Assembly (NCBI RefSeq): GCF_964204645.1
Contig: NC_134031.1
Span: 2,649,001 to 2,713,000 of the forward strand
DNA from: Tubulanus polymorphus
Lineage: Eukaryota; Nemertea; Palaeonemertea; Tubulaniformes; Tubulanidae
Direction of reading: 5' to 3'
DNA length: 64,000 bases
Part shown: piece by piece, positions 10,639 through 23,378 of the stretch
How positions within the stretch are numbered: position 1 is the stretch's first letter
Layout of the letters: each line of letters begins with the position of its first letter
Made by a program: the position numbers and the translations under genes
Notes under the pieces: generated by a model
What the model saw: only the letters and a program-made list of their open reading frames with translations
Database searches by the model: none
What the model was told of the DNA's origin: nothing

Positions 10639-10880
10639 CAGGGTTAGAACCCGATATGAATTGATCTTTACGGAAGCGTCCTGGGGACATATCTATTTTA
10701 GAAAATTTTTTAAGGGTTAATTCCGAATTTGTAACTCGGAATAAACTAGGTTTCTCAGTTAAATGTGATTTTGGAGGTTGGAGTTTATTCCGAGTTGCAA
10801 ACTCGGAATTAACCTCGAAAAACTATTTTTAATAGATATATGTCCCCAAGACGCCTCCGTAGATTTTGATGTTAACTCTG
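10639..10880. mobile_element. Fold-back element with about 76-bp inverted arms
   Basis: Left arm 10670-10745 and right arm 10783-10860 are about 85 percent complementary, with matching ends ACGGAAGCGTC/ACGGAGGCGTC and GAATAAAC. Weaker pairing extends to about 10639 and 10880. About 37 bases separate the arms. Inside each arm lies a further small palindrome (CCGAATTTGTAACTCGG). There is no transposase frame. A MITE-like or fold-back origin is inferred. Confidence 0.7.
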
Positions 10881-11954
10881 GAGAGAAAAATTGTCGAGTG
10901 AGATCCAGACCAGAGTCGTGTTATAAACTAACCCATGACTTGATAAACGAGACTATATATGCGCCACAAGCCGCGTTTACTAAAATAGTAATTAAAATAC
11001 CAGATGACATAACTGTCACCGAAAGATTTTAGGGCAATTTATTATTTGTTTTCGTCCCGTTGGAATAAGTCGTAAACGCGAGAACGCGCGCTATTACGCA
11101 TTCGCTCATTCTCGACTTTTTTCCGAGTGTCGATAAACGTCGTTAATCGTGTATGACTGCTAGTGATATTTTCTGCTAAGGCGAGTAATGAGTCCCGAGT
11201 CGGTGCTAAGCGAATACGTCATGTGCGCAGTCCATATACTGCCAGATCATCAAATTAACCAGATAGAAATTCAAGCTCCGAAAACGTGCGCGTGGGGCTG
11301 CGCTTCGTGCTTATTGGCGCCGAAGAATATATTAATACGTGTTCGCACATTGACTCTGGTGGCGGCAAAACTGCACCGAAATTACAGTAAACGTCATTCC
11401 TAATATCGAAATCCCCTTGCGTATGTTATATGAACGATCGGATCAAGTATTAATTTTGGCACCCGCAACTCGTCGTTTCGGTCTGTAATTTTTCATTTTA
11501 GACGTCGGCAGACGACTGTTTGATTAGATTCTCTGATTTAGATTGATCACTAACAGGACACGTGATCGCACCAGCGTTTCTCGGCTCTTTCGACAAACAT
11601 CGAGATATAGATCTCACCGAATTATTGAGATATAAATCAACCGGTTCGTTATGGATTTGTGTAAGAATGATAAATCAGAAATGAAATTGTTTCATCTCTT
11701 TCTCGATCTGGTGGCGATAATATTTTCACATCCGTGCATCTCATTTTCGATCGAAGGATGATACGCATCTATATAAAGCCCGATGCTTTATTCCCATCTC
11801 ACGGACCAATGTCCAATGTTGACCGTCAAATCATGACAATCATCCGGTACATTAGGTTCTGCGTGAGTAGATGTGCACTACGTCATCAATATTGGCGTTT
11901 CAAAATCACAATCACAATTGTGAATTTTGGCGTTTGTTTTGTAATCAAATAGAT

Positions 11955-12054
11955 TTCATAATTCTTATTTCCCCAATTCATTTTTGATAAATCTTAATAA
12001 TTGTTTTTGAGAGGATGTGCACTACGTCATTAATACATCGGAGCTAGACTGGAA
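11955..12054 (+). repeat. Dispersed repeat copy 1
   Basis: This segment contains AATAATTGTTTTTGAGAGG, GTGCACTACGTCATTAATAC and CGGAGCTAGACTGG. The same series of motifs occurs at about 13395-13487 in the same orientation. A shorter version of the GTGCACTACGTCAT motif is at about 11873. The function is unknown. Confidence 0.6.
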
Positions 12055-13394
12055 AATGTTTTTATACCGATTTGTAGCTGAGAGCTCGATGAGGAAATTC
12101 CACCCATTTGCCGTAGATTTTTGCCAAATTTATTGCGCATCGCACACTGTCTGGATTTTATGAAATTGTTTACCCCCGGGGACCTCGAGTCTAGGAAAGT
12201 AATGGCTTTCAATTGATTCACAGCTGATTCTGAAATATATCACCAGCTTTGCATTATCACTAAGTGTATATATGTATATTATACGCCTCTGGTATTTCTA
12301 AATTTCTAAAATGGATTATTTCAGATTCCCGCTTGCCGGATTCATTAAGCATTCGGTTTCTTTACCGTAAGTTACATTAGAACATGGTAATTCGAACGAA
12401 TCGATCGCTTTCCTGAACAAGACGGCGGAAGAATACACGATTGCTTAAGGGGTGATTTGTCTTCGAGAGCGTTACGAAGAATCAATACGCACACCGAACC
12501 ATAAGCGCGTAATTGCCCAATGTCTACAGACTCGCTTGCCAGAGGGCACGCCGGGTTTGAAAGACGTAGCCTACGGACTTCCACGCGTAACAAGGGCAAT
12601 CCAGAGAACAATATACGGCAGACCGTATATTTTATCATCATTGTTGTGTATACGATTGTAACAATATTCAGATCGGATGTGAGAATGGCCTTTACAACCC
12701 GCCTATTGTCGATTCGCCGCCTCTACGCCGTGAACCCAAACATATAATGAGCCTGCGTCGCTACGAAGCCAGACAGGAACTTATACAGAAAGCAATCAAA
12801 CCGACAATTCATCTGTCATTGCCACTGATATATGTACGCATTGATCATCCAATCTAACCAATTGCCATAACTATCCAGGACAGATCAGACGAAAATCGAT
12901 CGCAAAATCCGTACAGAGCAAATCAACGTTTAAATTGATTCGGAGCGTCGTGTTTTTGCCTGCGCAAACGTCATATATACACGATGTGTCGGTCGTCGTG
13001 ATCTTTCGTTTTCTGCGGCGAAATCCGCCGCGGAAAAACTACGATCGAAGTGTTAAACCCGAGCCCCAAATACAGCTCGCTTTCATGTCGAATATAAATG
13101 ACGTTCGGCGGAATTGAAATCGGAGAATTGTGACGGCGAGGCAATTAAAATCGGTACCGGATCGCGTGTGGATACGAGTCCGTGTTAAATATCGCTAGGA
13201 CATTAAAATCAGTTAAATAATGAGAACGAAGCTCGGAAAGAGCATTACACGATATATCTGAATTTATGAGAAAGTTCGTATCTTAATGACTGGTGTACAA
13301 GCAAAGATGACTAAAGCTTTTTAGACTCATTCGTTTTATAACACCATATTCTTGCTTGGTAATTACGCATTTTTTAAATTTTTGGACGACGTAA

Positions 13395-13487
13395 ACTTCA
13401 TAACTCTTAAGCTTTTTTGATGAAATTTGATAATTGTTTTTCAGAGTACGTGCACTGCATCATCTTTGTATCGGGGCTAGACTGGTT
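13395..13487 (+). repeat. Dispersed repeat copy 2
   Basis: This copy contains ATAATTGTTTTTCAGAG, GTGCACTGCATCATCTTTG and CGGGGCTAGACTGG, matching the copy at about 11955-12054 over roughly 95 bp with several differences. Confidence 0.6.
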
Positions 13488-16154
13488 GCCGGTCAATTAG
13501 TTTTAAAGAAAAAATGTACCGGGGTATATATTTTGTCAGACTCTGTTGTCTTTGATATATTTTTCTCGGATACGTTCTCTAACATCACATTCTTACTTAT
13601 CAAAGCATTAATTGTGGATATATTTTTTGAAAGAAAAAAAAAGTATCAATTGTTACGAATTGATTTCCACTGGGATCTGAAATAGTGACACTTAAGACCA
13701 CCACAAAAAGGCACGCTACGTCGGTAGTTATTCACCCCATAACGGTGTTCGAGTGAACAATTTAAGAGCATTTTTCGATGACTTTGGTTTGCAAAGACAC
13801 CCATGCTCAAGACGGCTACGGTTTCATCTGCGGCTACACGCTGATAGGAAATAAACGCCAAGAACACTCGCTCGGTTTTGTATCATTCTGCCACGGCCGA
13901 CAATTCGGCAAATCGGACAAAACATACCGCGACGTAGAGCAATTCAATGCTGTAATCAAGTGCAAAATTCCTTTACGCTACGCGGCGCGATAAATCGGGA
14001 AATGTATCCTAGGACAGAAAAAAAGACGCGGAAATTGTAAGCCGCCATAGAAATGAATAAAACATCTATAACTTCATCGTAACTTCATTAAATGAATTAG
14101 ATTTCTCATAGTGATCATTTCGTTCAAATGTCATCGTGGATTCTTCTCGAATTTCCTACTGAAATCCTTTCAGTCAAATTCGATTATATATTCTTGCATC
14201 GAAAGCGTCTCGTATCAGTCGCCGTGTATAGAGAGGCATAATTGAAAAATCGACGTTGAAAATCGTCACGCCGTGATTTCACACGCTGAAGATGCAATTC
14301 AGTTTTAATGAGATAAAAGGAATACAACAGAAGTGGAAAAGCCCGATTCGACGACATGTTCAAAAACCATCGTCGCAGCTCTTTTAGAAAATGCTTCACA
14401 AAAGGTTTGCAAACTACGCCGAGACAGATTATATCGTAACATAGTCGGGCGTTTAGATTCAGTCGATACGTGCGGAACTCGACGCGAAGATTTGTACAAA
14501 ACTGCGAGGTAATAAGCCTGCAAACTTCGTTTTCGAATAAAATGAATACCCAAAACGTTCCCGCAATTGATTATTCACGTCGAAGTACCCGGATTAAACG
14601 ACGGGCAGCCGAGTAATAGAACGCACTTCCGCTTCTGGTTGCTAAACACTAGATAATAAAGGTACTTCCGGAAGTTTGCCGGAGGAGGAATGCTTTAAGA
14701 CGAGGATATGAACTCGATGCGTTCGAGACACATCGGAATCCTGGCGTAAACATCCGCGAATGTTTTTTTACTCATGCAACTAATTACGTCTAGATTAGCC
14801 GTTTAGTGATATCAGGCGTTTATATCAATATTAACGGTCAGTAAGATAAAAAAAAAAACATTCGGTTTCACTTAATTCGCGTATAGTCGAGTAACTCCGA
14901 TAACCGAAGTTCGCCCTTGGGTTAAGTGTGATTTTACCCATTCACCTGAATATATTGAACCTCAAAGTTGCACGTTTATTCACGGACTCTCAAAACGAAG
15001 AGTTTAGAGAAGAATGAAACTAAGAGATTAAGTTTACGAACATTGAAACTTCTTTTTGAGTCCATGTTTTTTAATGGCACGAATATTTTCATTTCCAAAT
15101 GGCAAATCGATATCAAAAATTGTCTGAGCCATGAATTTTGCTCTATTTTCTTTCTCGCTTATTCAAAATATCGATCAAATAACTGATGACGATGTGTACG
15201 GCGTGAATTAGATTAGATTGTTAGAGATTCGGAACGGTGTATAGTTTGATCGACTGATTGGTTGGTGAAACCGGTGACTATCATTTTTCCAAGAGAACAT
15301 ACTTCCCAACACCTCGTGGGAAATCATTGAGCCGCGGCACAGCCGGATAAATAAATAAATATCTCTTTCATCGCAGATGTGACTTCGACGACAGCCACTT
15401 GCACCTGTGCCAATAAGAAATATCCTTAGCTTCCCCGGTCTTTCTGCCGCTGACAGTGACGGATTTGTAAAGAGTGCCCTGTTCAATTCAATTTTGATTT
15501 GATTCAGGGCTGACTGAGTCGCGTGTGGGTAATGGAAGTGATAATCACTTTGAATCAAATCTAATCTGGGAGGGACCATGGTCCATATAGTTGTGGTCCA
15601 TATAGTCGAGACAACGAATCAAAGTAAATTTGTAGAATAGGAAACTAGAAAAAGGTGAATCCAAAAATTTATAGTCTCGTGTAAAGGCAATCCTTTTGGG
15701 AACGTAAAATTCCCTGCAATAAAACGCTTATTGAAAACCATCTTTCATCGGTCTGAAGTTAGTCTTCGTGATTTTTTTTCTAATCAAACGTATACTGATA
15801 CTGCGAAACGATATATCCATCAACCAATCCCACGTGTATATGCAAGATATTTGAGAAATCAGATACAGCCACAGCTTTCACTGTGTAAAGTAATATCGTA
15901 TAACTTCCTAAATCACTGGTGTTATCTAAGCCGAAACGCGATCTGAGACGCGAGCGAATTTCCAATAAAAACAGCCAGAAATATGAAAACGCTAATGAAA
16001 ATATGATCAATTTACACGAAAGGAAATCTCTCAATCCGCGCGATGATGCGTCTCGTTATTTCCATTAAGATTCAAATAGAATACACGGAATAATTTACAA
16101 CCATTTTTTCGGTCTTACGCTCTCGATTCCCCGGCGGGTTTTAGCGCACTCTCG

Positions 16155-16162
16155 TGACGTCA
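16155..16162. promoter_or_regulatory. Palindromic CRE motif
   Basis: A perfect TGACGTCA, the CREB/ATF consensus, is present. A TATATATA run lies about 150 bp downstream (near 16310), but no adjacent gene is recognised, so function is uncertain. Confidence 0.3.
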
Positions 16163-17828
16163 CACACGGATGAGACTCAGGTGCGTACTGTATATTTCCG
16201 CGTCTACCTCTGCGGTGTTGACATTGATACGCGCGTAAAGGCCATGAATTTTGCATGCTCGGCACATTCATCAATCCCACGTGGACCGTCGCGCAGAGCG
16301 AAGCTCGGATATATATACCGAATAATCATATTCCAGGTTGATAGAAAGTTACATTAATATTTGTATTTGTAAATATGATATGCCATGGATTCACGATCGT
16401 GGGTGTGTGATTGATGACAGCTGCAGCTGAACACTGCATCAGTAATACGAAGCCATCCTTACATTTTTTCGCACATCTTCATCAGAAATTCTATCAAAAT
16501 TCAACAAAAGTCACATTTTATAACCCTAACTCCAAACATACGCCACATGCCCCAAACTGTCCCTTTTCTCTCTGATATTGTACGCGAGCGATTGGAATGC
16601 GTTTTAGAGTTCAAAGATAAACCAATTAGAAGTTTATCAATCAATCATATGGATAAGTGGGTGTTATATAGATATAACGGGTTCGTTGTAGCGGAACGGG
16701 GGCTGCGGTGGCGACGGGCGTTGAAGCAGCTAAACTCATTACACTAATACGCGTAGAGTTGGGGGAAAAGCGTCGGTAATTATCAGATGAAATCTATTGG
16801 GTTTTATGAATAATAGATCGACTAAACTTTGTTCAAGTATTGAAGGACGTCATTTAGACCGAAATGTTCGCAAGGCGTTAAAAAGCAACCGTATCACTTC
16901 ACCCTATGTATATATAGTGTTTGAGTAATTTCAAATATCGAAAATACATATACGCGTTCATATCTAAACCTGCATATCGGTATTACATTGTGTACAAAAA
17001 GGTGGTAAAACCGTGAAGAGAATCACAAGGTCGTTAGTTCACTTGGTCGTTAACTGTGACTTTAAAGGGGCGGATCTAGGAAAAGAAATTATTGGTCCAG
17101 AAAAAAAGAAAGGGGATTTTTCAGGGATTTCTGATTAATTTGATTACATACGAAAATATGCAATTTCCGAAAATTGAGTGTCAAATTTGCGGGTTTTAAC
17201 GAACTTTGACGAAAAGGGCAATGTAGGAATTTATCGGTCCGTAGTGCCTTAATCTGCCCGCAATGCTTTAGTATATATGGTTCAGTCACTGTCTTGCTCG
17301 GTGGAGGCGACGGACCGGCATCGGTGAACTAAAATGATGGACTCTATTTTAGAGTCCACGCGTTGTACACGAGTTAACGATATTCCGTGTTCTGTTGCCT
17401 ACGAATTTTCCGAAAATAAAATAATCAATTTTCTTATCCACATTTTGTCCACACGAAAAAAAGATCATGTTATCCCCGTCGAATTAAGGATTCATCGATA
17501 TTCTATGATTTATCATATCTGAATCTGACTTGCCGAAGTCGGAGAAATATGTTATATGTATCATGATATCCTCTTGCTTACATTTTTTTCTCTCGTGACC
17601 TAGGATATTTCGTTTTTAAGCGCTAAAGGTAGGATCCTCTATTATCTGTATCTGTAAAGATGTGTATCTTGTTTCCACTGGTAATCGTGCACTTTCGACA
17701 TACATCTTTTTTTTAAAGTTGGTGGCGTGTATTATGCGGTTGAATATATTATTTCAGTTTTCGTTTTTTTTTACGAGCGTACATGACGCAAGGAAACAGT
17801 GAAACATATTTTATATTTCATAGGAAAA

Positions 17829-18447
17829 ACAAGCATCGTCCGCAACACCGCACTTCAGCTGGCTATCGTCAGCCGGGATGAGTCGTCTGCGACACCGCGG
17901 TTCGGCTGGGCCTCGTCAGCCGGGATGAGTCGTCTGCGATACCGCGGTTCGGCTGGGCCTCGTCAGTCGGGATGAGTCGTCTGCGACACCGCGGTTCGGC
18001 TGGGCCTCGTCACCCGGGTTGGGTAGTCTGAGCCACCGCAGTTTCGGTTGGGTATCGTCAGCCGGGATGAGTCGTCTGCGATACCGCGGTTCGGCTGGGC
18101 CTCGTCAGTCGGGATGAGTCATCTGCGACACCGCGGTTCGGCTGGGCCTCGTCAGCCGGGATGAGTCGTCTGCGATACCGCGGTTCGGCTGGGCCTCGTC
18201 AGTCGGGATGAGTCGTCTGCGACACCGCGGTTCGGCTGGGCCTCGTCACCCGGGTTGGGTAGTCTGAGCCACCGCAGGTTCGGTTGGGTATCGTCAGCCG
18301 GGATGAGTCGTCTGCGACACCGCGGTTCGGCTGGGCCTCGTCACCCGGGTTGGGTAGTCTGAGCCACCGCAGGTTCGGTTGGGTATCGTCAGCCGGGATG
18401 AGTCGTCTGCGACTCTGCGGCTCGGCTGGGCCTCGTCAGCCAGGATG
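17829..18447. repeat. 47-bp minisatellite with several unit types
   Basis: About twelve full units of 47-48 bp run from 17870, with a partial unit at each end. The common unit starts CAGCCGGGATGAGTCGTCTG and ends GGTTCGGCTGGGCCTCGT. At least three variants recur: CAGCCGGG units ending the first half with GATACC, CAGTCGGG units with GACACC, and CACCCGGGTTGGGTAG units. They appear in a partly periodic A-B-C order. The array is GC-rich against an AT-rich background. Open frames inside it are by-products of the repeat. Confidence 0.9.
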
Positions 18448-19986
18448 CTAATAGCGATTTCCGATCACGTAAAACCTTTACTGAAAAACGTATATGCGCT
18501 CATAATTCTCAGTGGATATCGACGAATTGGATGTCGAATTGCTGGTGGACCTGAATACACAGTATATATATACGCATACATCATCTATACATGATATTTA
18601 TTTGTATTTCGGTAACTCCACCAGGAATCTGGAACGTTGAACGCACGGCGCGGCTGAACCGCCAGAGAGCTATAAAACCAATGTTCGCTGAACGTCCAAC
18701 ACCGACGCAATTTACATCAATTTAGTGTTTTTAGTGTTTTTAACTCACTGTATTCTATGTATTTCTGATCATGTTAAGCTATATTGTATTAAGTTACTCG
18801 AGTCCCCTGACTCGAGTTGGACAATCGTAAAATGAACTGAGTTTTTGTCTCGAGTGTAACGGGGGTCAGGGTCTTTAGTTTCTTCCAACGCGGCCCAAAC
18901 GCTCGGAAATTGAATAAAATAATTACAGGAATCTGAATTATGTGGGGAAAATATATCTTAATCGTTTATTGGAAGACAAGACGATCGCCAGGTTTGACTT
19001 AGGCCAAACGATATGAGGCAATGAAAAGCCCTCGTCTCGATCACGAATTCCGAAATTCAAATTTAGATGATAACAAGGTGTCCGTTAGTTGCTGTCATAT
19101 TCCGATATGCCGCCGCTGGTGCTGTAAATGATCAAAGCCCGAATCTACCGTACACGACAGCTTAAACGCATGTCATAATGGTCCATCTTTCCACTTAATC
19201 AACGAATAAATATATTTAATGCACGAAAATTGCCTTAGTTATTATACGTACGCGCGTAAGACGTTTCGGAATGTCACCTTTATCAGCATTTTATAGGTCT
19301 TTCGAATCGAGCAGAATATTGTTTCTGCCTTAAAGATACATAGCAGAATTACGGGGGAACAGTTCGTTATCAAAAATTATCTAATCCAATCAACATGTCG
19401 TTGATTATGCGAAAGCAACTCCAAAATATATGAGCAAAAGTTGAGATTATGAAGGAATATATTCTACATCTTATCTTATCCGTTGTCAAAGAAAATCTAA
19501 CGCTATGATTTACCAATATCATCATTTCAACCTTATTATAACCTTATTTGGTGCCACGTTCATTTAATCAATCACTAACCCTCGCTAACATAAAATGTAT
19601 GAATCAAAAAAAATGAATTACATTGAAAATAAAAACCAACACTTTAAATTAGCACCAATGTGTATATCTTTTCTCGAACAGCGCGTTTTGGGAGACGTGG
19701 CGTGAAGCCGCTCTCTAACGCAGTGTAGGATCCGTATCTGAAACTTGTAAAATTCACGATAAGTCTTCCGAGGATACGCCTCATATTTCATTCATTAGGA
19801 AAACTTGTTGCCAGTACGAGTTTGATTGAACTGATAACAGACTAAAACTATAGCGCGCGTATCGTCTATACATCGAAGCCAAAGGCCAAGACGGTCTCGA
19901 AGGGGGATTGATGATATTTGCATCGCATAACAAATGCAATGAGGGCCAAGAGAGAGGAAAGAACATCGCGGTCGATCGTTCAAGCA
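18448..19986. other. No gene recognised; possible LTR-like fragment
   Basis: TATAAAA at 18671 and AATAAA near 18913 lie on the same strand about 240 bp apart, followed by a terminus-like ATTACA. This would fit part of a solo long terminal repeat, but terminal repeats and a target duplication were not found. The rest has only short frames. Confidence 0.3.
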
Positions 19987-20198
19987 TGACGTCACGGCAG
20001 AATGACGTCAGCTATGCGCGGCAATCACATGGGATGAATAAAGCACCGCGCAGTGTGCCGGTATGCGCCTGTCTGGTACCAAGCACGAAACATGAATCAA
20101 CAAGATTATAAACGATAAATCTTGATTAGAACTTCTCTAGATATCGAAGTTTGAGAAAAAGAACAAACGAAGTGTCTAGACATGTGCATATGACGTCA
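19987..20198. promoter_or_regulatory. Cluster of three CRE palindromes
   Basis: Perfect TGACGTCA sites occur at 19987-19994, 20003-20010 and 20191-20198; the first two are 16 bp apart. Three copies of an 8-bp palindrome in 212 bp of AT-rich DNA is more than expected by chance. CREB/ATF-type bZIP factors bind this consensus. No gene start is recognised beside it, so it is a candidate enhancer or distal promoter only. Confidence 0.45.
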
Positions 20199-21860
20199 TA
20201 ATGGCCGTCAAGCGTTTGCTCGTCGAAATTTGGCTACCGGTGCATGTTAACACATACTGATTAGATTCTTATTATGAAATTCAACCAATCAAAACTATGA
20301 ACAATTAAATCTTTTTTAATAAGAAAAGTAATAAAAAGTACCAATCACTTTGTACCAAGCACCTGCACTTTGCACCCAGTTTCCAGTGCCTAATTTTTGT
20401 AAGTACAACCTGCTGGCTTGCACCGGATCTCCCGTAACCGTATTATATAAGTAATCAAAAGTATTACTTGTTCATCTGACTGTATGCATTATGGTTTACG
20501 AAAAAATATAGGAGTGAGAAAGCTTTAATGGAAACACCGCTGTCACCTAAACCGATATCAAGCACCAAACGAGGCGGACACGAATAGATCTCTAAATATA
20601 CCAGGCCTCCATCCGTACGAGGTGATGATGATACCTATACGACATCGTTATAACTAGCTAAGTATTTCAGCCAGGAAAACGGTGGAACTAAACTCAGCAG
20701 TCAATTAACGAATGCGCCGTTGATATTTCTAATAAGTGACATCCGTCTGACGGAGGAAATAAATGTTGATTTGATACATTCGGTTTGTTCGTCGTCTGGC
20801 AAATTATTTATCGGAAAAAATAACTGTGCATCATTCCCTTTCGATGAGCCCTATTCGACAGCGAAATCGATGTCGTCTATAACGAGCATGTGGAGAAAAT
20901 GAGAGGAGCGAAATTGGGATAGAGGAGTGTGATAGAATATCAGATTCCAGTGTATACCACAGCGTTGTATGCGTTGTCACGACCCACGCACAACTCGAGA
21001 GCGGTCCGGACCTCGTTACCTAAGTTTTGATAATCATGCAGCTTCTATCGTATATACATATATTATTTACGTAGATACATCGAAGAAACAGAGCACGGCC
21101 GCCATTCACTTAGACTGGTTCCGGGTGTTACTAATTCATGGGTGACGTGAGATTGTTTTTACGACAACCGGTCGAGGCAAACGTCGTAATCAGGGGTACT
21201 TGAATAAACTATGCATAGAAATAGCCTCTAACGTAGGCCTACATATTTTTTGTGTTCATCATTACGCAGTAAATCAAGTCCAAGAGCAAGGGCAAGTCTT
21301 TCCCAGGGCCAACCGTTTACTATAGTTCCTTATGCGTGAGAAATATCTTTTTTAAGAGAAATATCTTTTTTCTGGTTGAGATCGGGGATTGTGATGGTGC
21401 CATGCTTATAAAATCATAAATGCCGCGATGCCTCCACTTTATTTATGGATATAAAAAGATTTTGAAGCTTATATAGAAATGATATGGACATTCATGAAAT
21501 GTTATGCAATAGAATTGATATTGAAATCTATTAACTACGATCTTGGCGAAAATTAACGATTTTTTATTTGACTTACCGATTAAAACAACACGGTTCATCT
21601 TACGGGAATCCTACGTACCACGTTTGTAACATCACCACCAGCAACAGCAGTCCGCTCATAACGTCGCAATACATTTGATTTAACCACGAGAAACAGAAGA
21701 ATACAAATATCGTAGCTCATTGGCTACTCGACGGGTCACGTGATCATTACCCCTCCAATAAACGAGTAGATAATTGGTTATAGATGGCGCTATTCGTCTG
21801 TCTTGGCGGATTCCATCCCGTGCGATATCCCGTTTTCAAACTCTTCCCCTGAAAAAAGTG
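20199..21860. other. No gene recognised
   Basis: No supported exon or element was seen. Frames are short and without family resemblance. Confidence 0.45.
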
Positions 21861-21870
21861 TTCATATATA

Positions 21871-21901
21871 TATAAACCGGTGTCTAAATCGTACTCGATC
21901 A
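21871..21901 (+). promoter_or_regulatory. Candidate TATA core promoter
   Basis: A run of TATATATA ending in TATAAA (21871-21876) is followed about 30 bp later by TCATTGG at 21899-21905 and by CCTCAGTTG at about 21911. This is the spacing of a TATA/initiator promoter. Downstream there is a short (GCT)n run at about 22119 and only short open frames, none starting with a convincing ATG. Any transcript may be non-coding or begin with an untranslated exon. Confidence 0.35.
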
Positions 21902-21949
21902 TTGGTCGTTCCTCAGTTGTCCGCGTTAGTTTTCAGCCGCTAATCCCAA

Positions 21950-23200
21950 TTTATTGTCCGCAGTATCTATTTGGACATCGTGTATATACATAGAAAATTA
22001 CTGGGACCGTACACGGTGGATGTATTTTACCGGAGCAATTCGAGCTTCATTAGCTATTCCGAAAGCGCAATTTTCCTGGACATCGTCTCTAATACAAGCC
22101 GCTCGGTTGACGGTGGCTGCTGCTGCTGCTGCTGGTTTTCATCTCTCTATTGACTGATATCACCGCCGAAGTGTTAGCTGAAAGAGCTACGGCGGTATCG
22201 GCGCCCCCGACGCTAGCAGAACTCTCTCTCTACTCTCGTCATCTACGGCGGAAAATCATAAAAGTCAATACTTGTAATTTGCTATGTAAATCTTATTATT
22301 GGCGCAGTGGGTGCAAGTGCGTCCGGAACATAATGAAATTGGGAAGTCAATTGTCTTTTTCGTCGTCAGCTGAGAGTCTTCACGATCAGACATATCATTG
22401 CCTGGTAAATTGACATTTTTTTTCTGCTATTAATTCAAGAAACTTTTCTAATTTTGAATGGTACGCTTGAATGCGATTGACAAATCTCTGCACTCGATGA
22501 TCTGTTTTTCAATCTACTGAATACTTTTCTGTGGAACCGAATTAATTTCTATTGCCCCTACAACATTTACTGGAGTGCCCCTATCGCCGTTAGTTTTTGT
22601 AATCCGAAAAGACGCAATTTCCGGGAGTCGGAAATCGAAGTACAAATTTAGCGCAGGTACTGTCTTCACGAAAAGGACAAACTCAATTCGAAGGCAAGCA
22701 TCCCAACACCTCAAATACCCCACCCCTAGAGCCAGTCCCTATAAAACAAAATCAAGTCGAAAATATTCTAATAATTATTTCCTTTATTATTCATTCATTT
22801 AAGAGCTCATCAAGAGAATACGTGTATACATAATATTTATGCACAATTATCAAATCGCGAATAAAATCGGTTACAAGTTAACAGTATACGATTAACTTTG
22901 TACACGTACATGACGTAGTATATATATATATATTTACAAGAGAAATGTTTAAAACACTGGACATTACATACACGATAACCATAATTCTATTGTACAAACA
23001 TTTTCAACTCGAACCAACACGGTAACAAGCTTTAAATAAACACGAACAACAATGACACAATTTGACACAATTTAAGATTCATTTTCGGAGATGCATAAAC
23101 AAAAAGGTATGTTCGAGGCTCTTACAGATCAGGGAATCCGATATTCCCTGGCTCTTGACCCAAAATTCCCGGATAAAATTATAAGATATTTTCAGTGGGG
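21950..23200. other. No gene recognised
   Basis: Contains a CTG/GCT run near 22119-22135 and a TA run near 22917-22935. Open frames near 21954-22413 lack ATG starts or family similarity. The right end overlaps the probable 3' untranslated region of the CENP-A gene. Confidence 0.45.
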
Positions 23201-23204
23201 ACTG

Positions 23205-23210
23205 TTTATT
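23205..23210 (-). terminator. Candidate polyadenylation signal of the CENP-A gene
   Basis: AATAAA on the minus strand, about 170 bp past the CENP-A stop codon. Confidence 0.4.
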
Positions 23211-23378
23211 TTCGAGAGCCATTCGTCACCAGCAAGTACAAGAGGCCAAAAATTTAAATTCCCCGATTTTTTAGAAGAGTCAGAATTGCAGGGTTTTCTC
23301 TACCGAGAATCCATTATTCATTGATCGTTCCTAATCGCCCCGATCTGTAAGAACTCCGGTTATTTGCTGGTTTAATTC

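Larger units (their letters stand above)
10881..17828. other. Gene-poor stretch, no convincing exon
   Basis: I found no recognisable protein on either strand. The longest frames (123 codons near 15208-15579 minus, 71-codon frames near 11188 and 13778 plus) have no family features and no supporting splice structure. A repeat pair at about 11990 and 13420 and a CRE motif at 16155 are listed separately. A small unrecognised gene cannot be excluded. Confidence 0.4.

Noticed and set aside
15208-15579. 123-codon minus-strand frame starting at a CCATGG
   Set aside because: No domain, signal or splice context was found. The start lies in a small local palindrome, and length alone is not evidence.
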